From: CAUZJO01 sp963580245
Lineage (GTDB): Bacteria > Sumerlaeota > Sumerlaeia > MVZB01
Length of the DNA: 56,767 nt
Direction of reading: 5' to 3'
NCBI GenBank assembly: GCA_963580245.1
Contig: CAUZJO010000008.1
Span: forward strand, 1-56,767
The notes under the pieces are model-generated. The model made no database searches. It worked only from the letters and a program-made list of their open reading frames with translations, and was not told where the DNA came from. Positions 38,810-48,285 of the stretch are shown piece by piece (positions within the stretch are counted from its first letter, which is position 1; every line of letters begins with the position of its first letter). A program made the position numbers and the translations under genes.

Positions 38810-39250
38810 TCAACTTACCAGCGCGAGCAGTGAATCGACCTCGCCTCGCAGGTTGCGTAGCGATGTCGCCAGTCGTTGGGTCTCGGGCGCCGTGCGTGCG
38901 GGCGTGACGGACTGCGCCTTTCCATTCGCCGCGTCGGAAGGATCGCCGCCCGAGCCGTTGTGGCGGCTCTTACGCAGTTCAATGCGCAGCCGTTGGCGCG
39001 CGCCCTTGATCGTGTAGCGTTCCTCGTAGAGGAGGCGGCGGATCGCCCGAACGACTTCGATGTCCTCGGGGCGATAGCGGCGCTGGTCCGAGCGGTCCTT
39101 GGCCGGCGCGAGTTCGCGGAATTCCGTTTCCCAGTAGCGCAAGACGTACGGCTTCAGGCCGGTCACCTTGGCGACTTCGTTGATGCGATAGAAGAGTTTT
39201 TGAGGCGTGTGGTTGGAATGCGAAGGGCGTAGGGCGAGGGTACTGGTCAT
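38810..39250 (-). CDS. MerR-family transcriptional regulator
   Basis: The 146-aa protein has the MerR winged-helix DNA-binding region FYRINEVAKVTGLKPYVLRY then WETEF (20-44) and RRYRPEDIEVVRAIRRLLYEERYTIKGARQRL (57-88). The C-terminal part is polar and lacks the cysteines of metal-sensing MerR proteins; it may be a short coiled coil. Many single-gene relatives exist in GC-rich bacteria without a known signal. GGAGAT lies before the ATG. It is upstream of pyrR on the same strand but about 210 bases away. Confidence 0.9.
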   Translation of the reverse strand: MTSTLALRPSHSNHTPQKLFYRINEVAKVTGLKPYVLRYWETEFRELAPAKDRSDQRRYRPEDIEVVRAIRRLLYEERYTIKGARQRLRIELRKSRHNGSGGDPSDAANGKAQSVTPARTAPETQRLATSLRNLRGEVDSLLALVS

Positions 39251-39968
39251 GGGCTCGATCTCCTGCTGGAATGGTCACTGCGCACGTCAGTGCAGCGGTC
39301 CGGAAGGACTACGTCAACGGTAACAACGGGTACCGACCCCATGCCACGGATGGCGGAGACGGCCGGTTTTCTGCTTGGGCGGTTCGCTAGGAACTGGATT
39401 GCTCTTGGCCCCTGCCCGACCCCTGGCCGGGGACGGGCGACCGAGTCATTTGTCTTGGTGGCGGGCCGTCCATCATCCGAGACGGCCGCCGATTGATCCT
39501 CCTTTCCTGATTGAAGTCAACGTCGCTAACATCACGGACGAGAATCATAGAGCGTTCCATCGGATTTGGCAAGCCGAAAAATCCGCGTCGCTGAAGTGTA
39601 GGTGCACGACATTAGTTCTCTGGCTCCCTGAAGGGAGCAATATGAATAGCCAGGGGTAACAACCCCTGGACATGGGTCCCCAAGAGGTCACGACCCTGAA
39701 GGGATCGAACAGGCCGCATCACGTTATTGTTCAACCCTCTCCGGATCGTCGCGATGAGGGGGTCCGCGAACCGTGGGTTGACACCCACGGCCAGTCACAT
39801 TCGACCCCTGCGGGGCCGAGCATGAGGACAGGCTCGACTTGTGCCCCGGCCGGCAGGGTTGCATCTCGCGAATCCGTAAAATGCACCTTAACCGATTTTA
39901 TTCTTTTTGAAGGCTCTCGTGCCCTCCGTGCCAGTGTGGAGATTCTGGTGGGCAGTTTATGAATCTCC
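39251..39968. other. Long intergenic region with repeat
   Basis: About 720 bases between the MerR gene and the end of the convergent-side prenyltransferase-fold gene. Apart from the hairpin-rich repeat at 39612-39825 there is no recognisable gene or signal. Confidence 0.4.
39612..39825. repeat. Hairpin-rich repeat array
   Basis: A run of short palindromes: CTCCCTGAAGGGAG, CCAGGGGTAACAACCCCTGG, CGACCCTGAAGGGATCG, CCGTGGGTTGACACCCACGG and CGACCCCTGCGGGGCCG. The spacing and motifs (gaagggatcgaacagg, ccaggggtaacaacccctgg) resemble dispersed repeats that I associate with Planctomycetota-like genomes, from memory only. No coding content. It could be a folded RNA or a collection of REP units. Confidence 0.65.
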
Positions 39969-41153
39969 TCACCGTTGATAAATCGGTACCAATTGAAACG
40001 GCACGGCCAGCGCCATCGCCGCCAAAGCCGTGGTGTAGGCCTTCCCATATTGCTGGTCCCTACCCGGTGGCAGGGCTTCGAGCTGCCAGTGGCCTTCGGG
40101 CGCCTGATGGGCCAGCAGGGTATGCACCAGAGGCGGAAAAAACTTCTCCCAATATTGGCCGCCCATCTGAAACATCCCCAGGCTGCAGTAGTAAGCCCCG
40201 TAATGAAAACGGTCCTCGCGGTTAATTCCTTGATTATACTGAACAAAAGGGCGGTCGTTCAGCCATTTGGCGGCCGAGCGCGCCTGGGGCATCTGGTGCA
40301 ATACGCCCAGGGAAAGGGCGAGGATTCCAGCCCCGGCCATGGCTCGCGACGCAGAATTACGGGAAAGGCCGTAATCGAAGGAACCCACGTCCGGGCTCCA
40401 GCAACGCTTGACGAACCCCATCGCCTGATCGATGTGCTCCACCGGCACGTCAAATCCTGCATTGCGGGCCGCACGCAGGAACATGAGTTGCCAGGATGTG
40501 ACCGACAGGTCGGAATCCGTGTTATCGGGCACTTGGCGCAGGTAGCGCCAGCCACCCTTTTCTCCAGGATTCCGTTTTGGTTTGTCTTGTTCGGCCAGCG
40601 TGAAATCCAGAGCCTGCCCGATCACTGACTGGATCCGCTGGTCCCGGTCCCTCCCCGTCATGCCATAAACCTCACAAAGCATCACGCCTGAGATCGCGTG
40701 GTTATAAATTCCGGTGTAGGTCGGATGCACATGATTCCGATACCAGGCGGTGCCGTCATCGACCGGTCCGCTCCAGGCGATCAGTCCCCCCGGCTTCTGA
40801 CAGGCGACGGCGTAATCGATCGCCCGGGTGAGCGTCGCTCCATAGGGGCCTTGGCCTGGCAGGTGGCCACGGGCCAGAAAGGCCATCACGCACAGGCTGG
40901 TCACGGCAGGCTGGGCACTTACATGCGTGGGAAGGGAGCCATCGGTTTTCTGCTCAGATGCCAGCCAGGTCAACGCCCGGTCGATGGAACGCTCAACCTC
41001 CTCCCATTGACCTGGCGTCAAGACGGCCATCGGGTCATCGGGTGCGGCTCCACCTTCCGGCTCGGCCAGTTGGCCGGGGGCGGAGGGTGCCGTGAAGGCC
41101 CAAATCACGAGCCATGAAACAAGACTGAGAAACCGGATTTCATCGAGCCGCAT
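39969..41153 (-). CDS. Secreted squalene-cyclase/prenyltransferase-fold protein
   Basis: The 394-aa protein starts with a signal peptide (FLSLVSWLVIWAFTAPSAPGQ) and then has helical repeats of the alpha/alpha-toroid type: RALTWLASEQKTDGSL, AIDYAVACQKPGGLIAW, KGGWRYLRQVPDNTDSDLSV and TLLAHQAPEGHWQLE. Such proteins are common in Planctomycetota, where the role is unknown; it is probably not an active cyclase because no DXDD-type motif is evident. The ATG at 41153 overlaps the end of an IS1380 remnant that lies upstream. It stands alone. Confidence 0.85.
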   Translation of the reverse strand: MRLDEIRFLSLVSWLVIWAFTAPSAPGQLAEPEGGAAPDDPMAVLTPGQWEEVERSIDRALTWLASEQKTDGSLPTHVSAQPAVTSLCVMAFLARGHLPGQGPYGATLTRAIDYAVACQKPGGLIAWSGPVDDGTAWYRNHVHPTYTGIYNHAISGVMLCEVYGMTGRDRDQRIQSVIGQALDFTLAEQDKPKRNPGEKGGWRYLRQVPDNTDSDLSVTSWQLMFLRAARNAGFDVPVEHIDQAMGFVKRCWSPDVGSFDYGLSRNSASRAMAGAGILALSLGVLHQMPQARSAAKWLNDRPFVQYNQGINREDRFHYGAYYCSLGMFQMGGQYWEKFFPPLVHTLLAHQAPEGHWQLEALPPGRDQQYGKAYTTALAAMALAVPFQLVPIYQR

Positions 41154-41286
41154 TCAGTCCCAATACCTCGTCCAACTCCCGATAGAGCGGCAGCCCGCCC
41201 TCACTGGTGAAGTTCGCCCCGTGGAATTCCAGCTTCACCCCGCGGTCGAAGTGAACCCGTAAAGCCCGTTTCCCGCCGTCACCCAT
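41140..41286 (-). pseudogene. N-terminal remnant of an IS1380-type transposase
   Basis: A 48-codon frame from ATG 41286 ends at TGA 41140-41142 and reads KLEFHGANFTSEGGLPLYRE followed by LDEVLGL. This matches the start of IS1380 transposases (LEF...LTSDAGLL...REFDERLGL). The rest of the transposase is absent. It ends inside the first codons of the prenyltransferase-fold gene, whose ATG overlaps its last codons. An old, truncated insertion is the simplest view. Confidence 0.65.
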
Positions 41287-41652
41287 CGACTTTTCCGAAA
41301 TACTACATCACATGTGGCGGCTTGATGCCGGGCTACGTATAGACCCAAGGACATGGGCAGACCGCTCTTTTCGCTTTTCTTTTGCCTCTTTCCATTCGCC
41401 TTTGGGACCAAGGCGTGGTAGGGTCGAGGTTCGATTGGTTGGGTGTGATTCAGAAATGGGAGTGCGGAAGGTGGCGGAACTGGGAGAGAGGCAAGGCCGA
41501 TGTTTCCACAAACCCTTCAAACACCATGAATCCTTCTCGATGGGGTTGATCCCCACCACGCCCTTATGGGTCGGGAGCCGACCATGATCCAGAAGGGGAA
41601 TCCTCTTAATTCGAGTTCGCTCAAATAGTGCTTGAACTGATAGTAAGAAGTG
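41287..41652. other. Intergenic stretch with no gene
   Basis: About 370 bases between the IS1380 remnant and the helicase gene. No gene, terminator or repeat of note is seen; short frames there have no support. Confidence 0.4.
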
Positions 41653-44418
41653 ATGGCGTTGGCCAAACCCCAGACGACGTACGATCCGGTCAGGGCCTCG
41701 AAGCCCGGTGTTGAGCGACTGATCACGCCCGAGTGCCGCGAGGAGATTCGGCGCGAGATCGCCGATAGCGACGGCTGCGAGGTATTTTTCATCGGGCGAC
41801 TCAATGCCGAGCGGGTCGTCGAGGAGGTGGAGCCCTACGCCTTTGGCAACCGCCAGGCCGTCCCCGCGTTGCTCCAGTACGCCCGCCCGGGCGAGGTCGT
41901 GATCCATAATCATCCGTCGGGGAACATGGAGCCGTCGGACGCCGATATCGCGGTTAGCAGCGAACTGGGCAGCCGCGGCGTCGGCTCCTACATCGTCAAC
42001 AACGATTGCAGCGCGGTCCGGCAAATCGTCAGAGCGTTCGAGCCGCCCGCTCATAAGCCGATCGATATCGAAAAGCTTAAGAACTGGCTACGTTCCGGGG
42101 GCCGGCTGGCCGAACGGCTCGACGGCTACGAGGAACGTCCCCAGCAGGTCGACATGCTCGAGGCGGTCGCCGAGGCGTTCAATCGCGACGGGCTGGCCGT
42201 TATCGAGGCGGCCACGGGGACGGGGAAGTCGCTCGCCTACCTGCTGCCGGCGATCGCCTGGGCGATCCGCAACAACGAGAAGATCGTCATCTCGACCGGC
42301 ACGATCAACCTACAGGAACAGCTCATTTCCAAGGACCTGCCGTTGTTGATTCAGGCACTGGGGCTGAAGTTCGACACGGCCCTCATGAAGGGGCGCGGCA
42401 ACTATCTGTGCCGGCGCAAGGCGCAATATCTCAAACAGAACCCCGACTTCCTGAGTTTGAGTGAACCGAGGTCGCAACTGGCTGAAATTCAGGCCTGGAT
42501 CAAGACCACACAGGACGGCAGCCGCGAGGACTTGGCCTTCACGCCCGACGACGGCGTGTGGGAGAGCGTGATGTCGGAGGCCGACAACTGCCTGCGCACG
42601 CGGTGTCCGTTCTACGAGAAATGTTTTTTCTACAACGCCCGGCGCAAGGCCGCGCGCGCGCACGTCCTGGTCGTCAATCACCACCTACTGATGTCGGACC
42701 TGGCGGTGCGGGCCGAGACCGACAACTATCGCGGCACGGCCGTGCTGCCCGCGTTCCATCGCCTCATCATCGACGAGGCGCACCACCTCGAGGAGGTCGC
42801 CACCGGTTACTTCGGGGCGCGGACCAGCCGTGGGACGTTGCACTACGTGATGCGACGGCTGGTCGTGCCGCGCACGGGCGAGGGGCTTTTGACGTATCTC
42901 GCCGGCAAAATCCACGAGGGAGTGTATGATCTGTCGCCGAGCGAGCACGACGCGCTGCTGGTGAAGCTGGGGCGCGAGCTGCCGCTGATGCACCACGAAC
43001 TGTTGACCGCGATGGACGAGGGGGTCGCGAGGGTGGCCGACTGGTTTGAGCAGCAATCCGACGTTTCGCTCGATAAGCCGCTGGAACTCAAGCACCGCGT
43101 GAAGGAAGAGGATGCGGGGAGTGAATGGTGGCGAGAGGAGGTCGATAAGCCCCTGCGCGCGGTCCTGGTGGCGGCCCGGCCGTATCTGGACGCCTTGAGA
43201 GAAGTCGGTCGGGCCCTGGTGCGGTTCCTCGAGGACGCCGCCCCGGTGACGGCCACCCCGATCCTCGAGCTGCAATCCTCGCTGAACAAGATCGAGACGG
43301 TCATCAACAAACTGATCCGCTTCCTGGGCGAGGCCAAGGGCCGCTGCCGTTGGCTGGAGTATCGCCGCCGGGGGGGCCGGAGGCCGGCCGACATGGCTTT
43401 CTGCGTGGCCCCGCTCGACATGGCCGTCGAAATTCGCGAGCGGCTGCTGCGGCGCTGCAAGACGGTCGTCATGACCTCGGCGACGCTGGCCGTCGAGCGC
43501 AATTTCAACTACTTCATGCGCCAGATCGGCGCCGACGACCCGCTGATGCTCGGGCTTCAGGGAACCGCCGCCCTGGACTCGGCGGCCGAGAGCGAGGGAG
43601 ACCCGGAGCCTGGAAACGGAAACGGTCCCGGAGCCGGAGAGCCGGCCGCCGGCGGGGATGGAACGGGCGGACCGTCCAGCTTGACTGAAGGTGGGGAACA
43701 CGACCCGGGGGAAACTGAAGATGAGCCGCCGACGGCGCGGCATCTCAGCATGTTGCTGCTCGATACACCCTTCGATTACGCCCGTCAGGTCTACGTGGGG
43801 ATTCCCATGGACCTGCCCGATCCCACCGTCAGCGATTTCGACGGTCCGCTGGCCGAATTCCTGGGTCCGGCACTCGAGGCGTCTCGCGGTCGCGCGTTTG
43901 TCCTGTTCACCGCGTACTCGTTGCTGGGCAGGGTTTTCGACCGGCTGGCGCCGTGGCTGGAGCAACGCGGCTTCCCATGCCTGCGTCAGGGGCAGAGCGG
44001 ACGCTCGATGCTGACCGAAGCCTTCCGCAACGAGATCGGCTCGGTCCTGTTCGCGACCTCGAGCTTTTGGGAAGGCGTCGACGTGCCCGGCGAAGCGCTA
44101 AGCTGCCTGGTTCTGACCCGCCTGCCGTTCCGCGTGCCCGGCGACCCGCTGACGGACGCTCGCATCGAGAACCTGCGGTGCCGGAGGCTCGACCCCTTCG
44201 AGCACCTGATCATCCCCGAGGCGGTGATCCGCTTTCGGCAGGGATTCGGCCGGTTGATCCGCAACCGCTCCGACCGCGGGGCCGTGCTGATCTGCGACCG
44301 CCGGGTGGGGACGAAGCACTACGGCCGCGCGTTCCTGGGCAGCCTGCCGACCGGCGATTTCCACTTTGCCGAAGGTGATCAAGTGTTGACGGCGTTAAGA
44401 GAGTTCTTTAGTCGCTAA
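41653..44418 (+). CDS. DinG/XPD-type helicase with N-terminal JAMM domain
   Basis: The 921-aa protein fuses a JAB/JAMM (RadC-like) domain (residues about 20-130, with HNHPSGNMEPSDAD: His85, His87, Ser95, Asp98 in the metal-site order) to a helicase of the DinG/XPD superfamily. Helicase motifs: EAATGTGKSLAYLLP (186-200), cysteines CLRTRCPFYEKC and GNYLCRR that form the iron-sulfur cluster site, LIIDEAHHLEEVA (about 371), and TSSFWEGVDVPGEALSCLVL and QGFGRLIRNRSDRG. Between the first and second helicase halves is a low-complexity, glycine/proline/acid-rich insert of about 60 residues (near 640-700). It should unwind DNA 5' to 3'. ATG 41653 is preferred over the GTG three bases upstream. Confidence 0.92.
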   Translation: MALAKPQTTYDPVRASKPGVERLITPECREEIRREIADSDGCEVFFIGRLNAERVVEEVEPYAFGNRQAVPALLQYARPGEVVIHNHPSGNMEPSDADIAVSSELGSRGVGSYIVNNDCSAVRQIVRAFEPPAHKPIDIEKLKNWLRSGGRLAERLDGYEERPQQVDMLEAVAEAFNRDGLAVIEAATGTGKSLAYLLPAIAWAIRNNEKIVISTGTINLQEQLISKDLPLLIQALGLKFDTALMKGRGNYLCRRKAQYLKQNPDFLSLSEPRSQLAEIQAWIKTTQDGSREDLAFTPDDGVWESVMSEADNCLRTRCPFYEKCFFYNARRKAARAHVLVVNHHLLMSDLAVRAETDNYRGTAVLPAFHRLIIDEAHHLEEVATGYFGARTSRGTLHYVMRRLVVPRTGEGLLTYLAGKIHEGVYDLSPSEHDALLVKLGRELPLMHHELLTAMDEGVARVADWFEQQSDVSLDKPLELKHRVKEEDAGSEWWREEVDKPLRAVLVAARPYLDALREVGRALVRFLEDAAPVTATPILELQSSLNKIETVINKLIRFLGEAKGRCRWLEYRRRGGRRPADMAFCVAPLDMAVEIRERLLRRCKTVVMTSATLAVERNFNYFMRQIGADDPLMLGLQGTAALDSAAESEGDPEPGNGNGPGAGEPAAGGDGTGGPSSLTEGGEHDPGETEDEPPTARHLSMLLLDTPFDYARQVYVGIPMDLPDPTVSDFDGPLAEFLGPALEASRGRAFVLFTAYSLLGRVFDRLAPWLEQRGFPCLRQGQSGRSMLTEAFRNEIGSVLFATSSFWEGVDVPGEALSCLVLTRLPFRVPGDPLTDARIENLRCRRLDPFEHLIIPEAVIRFRQGFGRLIRNRSDRGAVLICDRRVGTKHYGRAFLGSLPTGDFHFAEGDQVLTALREFFSR

Positions 44419-44859
44419 CCCGTCCCCGTCTCCCGTGTTTGGCTGCATCCTGATGCATGGGGTGGTTGCAAGCGATTGCAATGCGCCGGCCGAAAAACCC
44501 ACCCCGACGCGAAAAGCGCGTCTGGCCTTTGACGGCGATCTCTCGCTTTGGGCAACGTAACTCATTGTCAGCATTAGGTTTGGGCGTATCGACGAGGTCG
44601 GGCCGGATATGGCCTAGACTTTGCGGCGATCGAATGGACTCGCGTGGAATAGAAGTTGCCTACAATGGAAGTGGCGGCAAAGTCCAGCTTTGCGCTTTTC
44701 GCACCGTCCGTGGCCTCGAGCAGGAAGCTCAAGGGGGGAACGGCCGGCCAAATTGAAGATTAACATCCGGCCGTCGTATCCAGCGGTCGACGAAACACCT
44801 CGGTCCGTGGGCGTCATCTAGGATAAAGCCAGGCCATAGGCAGCAAGAAGGACTTGAGT
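44419..44859. other. Intergenic stretch with no gene
   Basis: About 440 bases upstream of the secreted SdrD-B protein gene. Short frames cross it without support. No terminator or repeat is recognised. A ribosome site for the following gene (AAGAAGGA) is present at 44846-44852. Confidence 0.4.
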
Positions 44860-47173
44860 ATGTTGAATCATCGTATTTGCTCACCGGCAGTCGTCATGAC
44901 GGCCCTGATCTGCTCCGTGTTCGGCATCAAGGAATCCGCCGGACAAGAACTGATAAATTTTAGCAGTTTTGTACCTGGAACCCGTGTTAGCGCGGTGTTC
45001 AGCGCCGGGGGGGGTCGGCCCGGTCGGCGTCAGTGGGTTCAACCCCGTCTTCGGTCCGGCGGTCAATACGGCGACGATCTTTAATTCCTCGAACCCCACC
45101 GGGGGCAACATCGACCTTGGGACCCCCAACCAGGCCTTCGGCGGCCCCGGGGTGGGCATCGCGGGCGAATCGGGCCCGTACGCCAATACCCAGCCGATGG
45201 AAAACGTCCTGATCATCGCGGAAAACTTGACTGACAATAACGGTGACGGCCTCATTGACGACCCCGACGACGACGCGAACATCACGGGCAACTTCATGAT
45301 GTTCGATTTCTCGGCGCTGAGAACCGTGACGTTGTTCGACGTCAAGATCATTGACGTGGAAGCCAACGAACCGAGCCCGACGATTATTCTGCTTAGTGCC
45401 AATGGCAATCCGATTCGCACGTTTAATATGATTCGCACGGGGGACAATGGGGTCGCGACGGTCAACCTTGGACCCACGTCCGGCGTCCGCTGGATGCAAG
45501 TGATGCTCAATGGCTCCGGGGCGCTTGACCATATCGTCTTCCAGCGCGACATCCCAACGCCAACGTCGACACCTACTCCAACCCCGACTCCAACACCAAC
45601 CCCTACTCCTACACCGACTCCTACACCAACTCCTACACCAACTCCTACACCAACTCCTACTCCAACCCCTACTCCAACCCCTACCCCTACTCCGACACCC
45701 ACGCCCCCAGGCCAAATCGGCGACCTGGTCTTCTGCGACCTGGACGATGACGGCATCCATGATCCCGGCGAGCCGGGCATCCCGGGCGTGATCGTGCGCC
45801 TGCGTTGCGTCGGCCCCGATGGGCAAATTGGGACGGGCGATGACCTCACCGCCACCGAAGTGACCGACAACAATGGCCTCTACCTGTTCACCGGCGTCCC
45901 GGCCGGGCTGTGCGAAGTGACGGTCGACGAGACCTCCGCCCCCGACGACAAAGTGGTATGCGAATGCCCAACGACGATCACGTTCACGCTGCGGCACGGC
46001 CAGTCCTTCCTTGACGCCGACTTCTGCTTCACGACGCTTCCGGGGCGGATCGGCGACATGGTCTTCTGCGACCTGGACAACGATGGAATCCTCGACCCCA
46101 ACGAGTCGGGCATTGGAGGCGTGATCGTCAACTTAACGTGTCTGGGTCCCGATGGAATCCTAGGCACTTCGGACGACTTTATCGACGCGCGAATCACGGA
46201 CTCTAGTGGCTTCTATCTGTTCACCGATGTGCCGCCGGGGATATGCGAGGTCGTCGTCGATGAGACAACTGGGCCGATCGACAAAAGCGTCGGCAGGTGC
46301 CCGACGGAGTTCCTTGTGAATTTGCAACCTGGTCAATCCTTCCGTGACGCCGATTTCTGCTTCGTTACTTGTGGTGAGTGCGATGGGAAAGTCACGGTTC
46401 TTACGCTACGCTACATCGGCGCGATTCCCAACGCAAACATCGTCGTTACAACAAAAGATGATGAGATCGTGTTTGACGGCATTGTTCAACCCGACGATTC
46501 GTTTACGTTTGTCGGGAATGATGACCGAGGGACTCTGGGCACCAACATCGAGATCCGGGTGAATAATGGACCACAGACCGATATTCACACATCCTGCTCC
46601 CGCCCGATCGGGCCCGGCTTGATCTTTGGGGACTTTGAGGTTGTCTCGGGCGAGAGCCGCATTGGCGGGGCGCTATGCCCAATTGGACCGCCGGGACCAT
46701 GCGACGATGGTAAGGCATGTGGCCTAGCCTTGCGTTATACCGGGGAGAGCTGTGATCAGACCCGGCATTCGCAGGACGCGGGTAAAGTGGAATGTGAAGG
46801 CGATCCCGGATTTGAGCCCAGTGTGTTCATTCGTGCTAGTGACGATGAAAACCCCAATGACAACAACGCGAAAGTGTGGTTCGAAGGTCGGGTTGATCTC
46901 AACGGCCAATTCTCCATCAATGCGTTGCGAGCGGGTGAAGATAAGCTCAAGTCAACCACCTTTGTTCATATCTTCGATCTGAGTGGAAACCTCCTTCAAT
47001 TCGTGAAATTCAACACGTCTTGTTCCCAACCTCTAGACCTGGGAGACCAGTTTGGCGGCCTGGTGCTTGCGGGCTTCACGACGGAGAAAACGATACGTCC
47101 CGTAACGAGGCGGAGGACTGGGTGGGCTATCAATAATAGGGTTTCTTGTGGAACCTGTGTTCGCTCGTGTTGA
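44860..47173 (+). CDS. Secreted SdrD-B-like surface protein, frame broken at G8
   Basis: From ATG 44860 a signal peptide (up to about SAGQ) and INFSSFVPGTRVSAVFSAG lead into a run of eight G (45007-45014). There the frame shifts and would stop at 45084. One G less restores the main frame, which stays open to 47173 (over 720 codons). It contains an N-terminal beta-rich domain, a Pro-Thr linker (45554-45709), two SdrD-B/CNA-B-like domains (each with GDLVFCDLDDDGIHDPGEPG or GDMVFCDLDNDGILDP, followed by LYLFTGVPAG or FYLFTDVPPG), and two related C-terminal domains with CDGKVTVLTLRYIG and ACGLALRYTGES. AAGAAGGA precedes the ATG. Surface or secreted adhesion-type role is inferred. A sequencing error in the G run is an alternative to a real switch. 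Confidence 0.85.
45007..45014 (+). other. G8 homopolymer tract at the frameshift
   Basis: Eight consecutive G residues in the coding start of the SdrD-B protein. Seven or ten G would join signal peptide and body in one frame; eight put them out of frame. This is the usual layout of a phase-variable tract, though it may also be a sequencing error. Confidence 0.7.
45554..45709 (+). repeat. Pro-Thr codon repeat tract
   Basis: About 26 imperfect hexamer repeats of CCAACT/CCTACA type that encode alternating proline and threonine. It is a flexible linker inside the secreted protein. Variation in its length between strains would change the linker length without moving the frame. Confidence 0.9.
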
Positions 47174-47253
47174 TATCGCGTCGTTGGTCTGTTTTCAAAT
47201 AGCCTTCGGCGCGATTTTATTATGGGGATCAACGATATGGCACCAATGAAAAC

Positions 47254-47280
47254 GGGAGCCCATGCGGGCTCCCTTTTCTT
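47254..47280. terminator. Bidirectional rho-independent terminator
   Basis: GGGAGCCC (47254-47261), loop ATGC, GGGCTCCC (47266-47273), then TTTTCTT. On the minus strand the same stem is followed by GTTTTCATT. It lies between the convergent SdrD-B and Hsp20 genes and can end both. Confidence 0.88.
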
Positions 47281-47310
47281 AATGGTCCAAGTGGCCGCTC
47301 TCCATCCGGC

Positions 47311-47730
47311 TCAATTTCCACGGCCTTCATTGAACTTCACCGTGATCTTGCGGGGTTTGAGGGCCTCGTGACGTGGTAGGTTGATGCGCAGGACGCCGTG
47401 GTTCATCTGAGCGGTGATCTTCTCTTGGTCGAATCCCTCGCTCAATTGGAACTGGCGATAGTAGTCCTGGATCGTGAATTCGCTCTGACGCGCTTCGCCC
47501 TTGGAGCGGCGGCGGACGCGTCCCTGGATGGTCAGGATGTTGTTGTCCACGCGCACGTCAATCCCATCCGAAGCCACGCCAGGCAGATCGGCCAGCACCG
47601 CCAGTCCATGCTCGGTTTCGTGGATGTCGACCGGCGGCGCCTGATAACGCGACGGCTCGCGCGTCTGCGCCGGATGGGCTTCCGCCCGCGCCTCGTCTTC
47701 GGTCCTGGTGGGGACGGTTCTCTCGGTCAT
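47311..47730 (-). CDS. hsp20: Small heat-shock protein (Hsp20/alpha-crystallin)
   Basis: The 139-aa chaperone has an alpha-crystallin domain: VDIHETEHGLAVLADLPGV (34-52), LTIQGRVRRR, the core YRQFQLSEGFDQEKITAQMN, then GVLRINLPRHEALKPRKITV, the last with the conserved G-x-L motif (GVLRINLP). It binds unfolding proteins without ATP. It lies 81 bases behind the second Hsp20 gene on the same strand and ends at the bidirectional terminator. Two Hsp20 genes in tandem are common in stress units. No heat-shock operator is seen. Confidence 0.93.
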   Translation of the reverse strand: MTERTVPTRTEDEARAEAHPAQTREPSRYQAPPVDIHETEHGLAVLADLPGVASDGIDVRVDNNILTIQGRVRRRSKGEARQSEFTIQDYYRQFQLSEGFDQEKITAQMNHGVLRINLPRHEALKPRKITVKFNEGRGN

Positions 47731-47811
47731 GATTGCTCACCTCCTGGGTCGGTTTCAGTGAAAGGTCAAAGATCGGTCGGTCGGTGGGAGCCGGCCCGCG
47801 TGTGGGCCATG

Positions 47812-48285
47812 CTACCCGACGTTTACGTTGATGCGACGCGGCTTAGCCGTCTCGTGCTTGGGCAGCGTCAGGTTGATCAGACCGCTCTCGTAATGGGCCT
47901 CGACGCGGTCCGGCTGGACCCCGGCCGGAATGGCAATCGTGCGCGTGAAGCGGCTGGCCGCCCGCTCATTGCGGTGGTAGGCGTCCGGCTTGACGTCTTT
48001 GCCGACCCCCGTGGTCTTCTCGCCGCTTAGCGTCAGTTGATCGCCCTGGATCGAAACCGCCAGCGTCTTGGGATCGACCCCCGGGGCCAGGGCCTCCACG
48101 TACGAGTTGTGATCGTCCTCGCCAAGATTGATCAACGGATACGCCCGCGCCGAACGACCCGGCAAGAACGAAAAGCGCGAATAGGGAGAACCCCGGCCGG
48201 CCCCTTCGTCGTTGACGAACGCCCGGTCCAGCCCGCGGCGCAACGCCTCCAATTCGCCCAGCGGGTTCCATGTTGCCCTTGTCAT
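47812..48285 (-). CDS. hsp20: Small heat-shock protein (Hsp20/alpha-crystallin)
   Basis: The 157-aa chaperone has the alpha-crystallin domain from about residue 50: YPLINLGEDDHNSYVEALAP, LAVSIQGDQLTLSGEKT, AASRFTRTIAIPAGVQPDRV and HYESGLINLTLPKHETAKPR. The GLINLTLP motif fits the family. ATG 48285 is preferred because GGGGGAG lies about eight bases upstream; ATG 48291 would be too close to it. It is the first of two tandem Hsp20 genes. An AT-rich spot near 48531-48551 (GTATAAAAATGATAC) upstream could be a promoter, but the match is weak. Confidence 0.93.
   Translation of the reverse strand: MTRATWNPLGELEALRRGLDRAFVNDEGAGRGSPYSRFSFLPGRSARAYPLINLGEDDHNSYVEALAPGVDPKTLAVSIQGDQLTLSGEKTTGVGKDVKPDAYHRNERAASRFTRTIAIPAGVQPDRVEAHYESGLINLTLPKHETAKPRRINVNVG

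Noticed and set aside
39612..39825. The hairpin array could be taken for a CRISPR or a tRNA cluster
   Set aside because: The stems differ in sequence, there is no regular repeat-spacer period, and no cloverleaf can be drawn.
45554..45709. The repeat tract could be taken for a CRISPR array
   Set aside because: The units are six bases long, lie inside a reading frame and encode Pro-Thr. There are no spacers and no cas genes.
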